Made by a program: the position numbers and the translations under genes. 37,344 nt of DNA from Gammaproteobacteria bacterium (GTDB lineage Bacteria > Pseudomonadota > Gammaproteobacteria > Xanthomonadales > SZUA-36). The DNA is taken from assembly GCA_021772935.1 (NCBI GenBank), contig JAJFLA010000022.1:1-37344 (forward strand), given 5' to 3'. Position 1 is the stretch's first letter; each line of letters starts with the position of its first letter. The notes under the pieces were generated by a model, which was given only the letters and a program-made list of their open reading frames with translations, made no database searches and was not told where the DNA came from. This document shows, piece after piece, positions 37,213-37,344 of the stretch.

Positions 37213-37344
37213 TGGTCTACTCTCATGGTTTTACCGCTGAAGAAGAAACACTTTTAACACTATCCTGGTAAATTGCACAAGCCATGGATCGCGAGGCGAG
37301 CCTCCACGGTGGCCGCGCAGATTGCGATAGAGCTGTCTCTGCAC
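37213..37344. other. Window edge, no gene supported
   Basis: Leftward frames here are open from the edge to stops (for example to 37229), so this could be the 3' end of a gene running in from the right, but too little is visible to name it. Confidence 0.3.

Overview
The window reads as chromosome of a gammaproteobacterium of moderate GC content. The evidence is a YcgL-family gene (largely gammaproteobacterial), the order glmU-glmS, tatABC, SirB2 and PhnA-type proteins, and two proteins with IPTL-CTERM (exosortase-type) sorting tails. Nearly all genes have Shine-Dalgarno sequences and many stop/start overlaps, so coding density is high outside one block.

Layout. 0.2-9.5 kb: a membrane desaturase; a YadG/YadH-like ABC exporter; then a rightward operon with a secreted alpha/beta peptidase, a second ABC-2 exporter and a periplasmic PrxQ; an exported amidohydrolase; a CDGSH iron-sulfur protein. 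9.5-18.6 kb: queD, hemH, an IPTL-CTERM beta-propeller-like protein, tatABC, a BPSS1780-type membrane protein with a LOG-family enzyme, a rhomboid protease that looks frameshifted, acs, a ycgL-like gene and a small exported protein. 18.57-19.1 kb: a 38-residue tail of a 2-hydroxyacid dehydrogenase directly abutting an orphan exbD, which is a rearrangement scar.

19.16-24.95 kb is the most interesting block. It is a 5.8 kb Tn7-like element without any tns gene. It has 26-bp terminal inverted repeats (24 of 26 matching) starting TGTGG, a perfect 5-bp target duplication (ACTCA), three spaced copies of a 19-bp TnsB-like site at the left end and two adjacent copies at the right end. The right end lies 21-25 nt past the glmS stop codon, which is the classical attTn7 site and orientation. 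Its cargo is a two-gene leftward unit: a 442-residue exported protein of unknown function and a secreted subtilisin-family protease whose prepro region and catalytic domain are split by a one-base frameshift. About 1.2 kb next to the right end has no convincing gene.

24.97-37.3 kb: glmS and glmU (UDP-GlcNAc synthesis), a secreted S9 peptidase, a small exported protein, a decayed GNAT acetyltransferase at the end of an operon with an isoprenylcysteine-methyltransferase-like protein and small membrane proteins, a GFA-family protein, a 23-bp tandem repeat array, a second IPTL-CTERM protein overlapping a collagen-like secreted protein, and a PhnA-like/hotdog-like gene pair. Exported proteins, including peptidases, are unusually frequent, and the Tat system is encoded here too.
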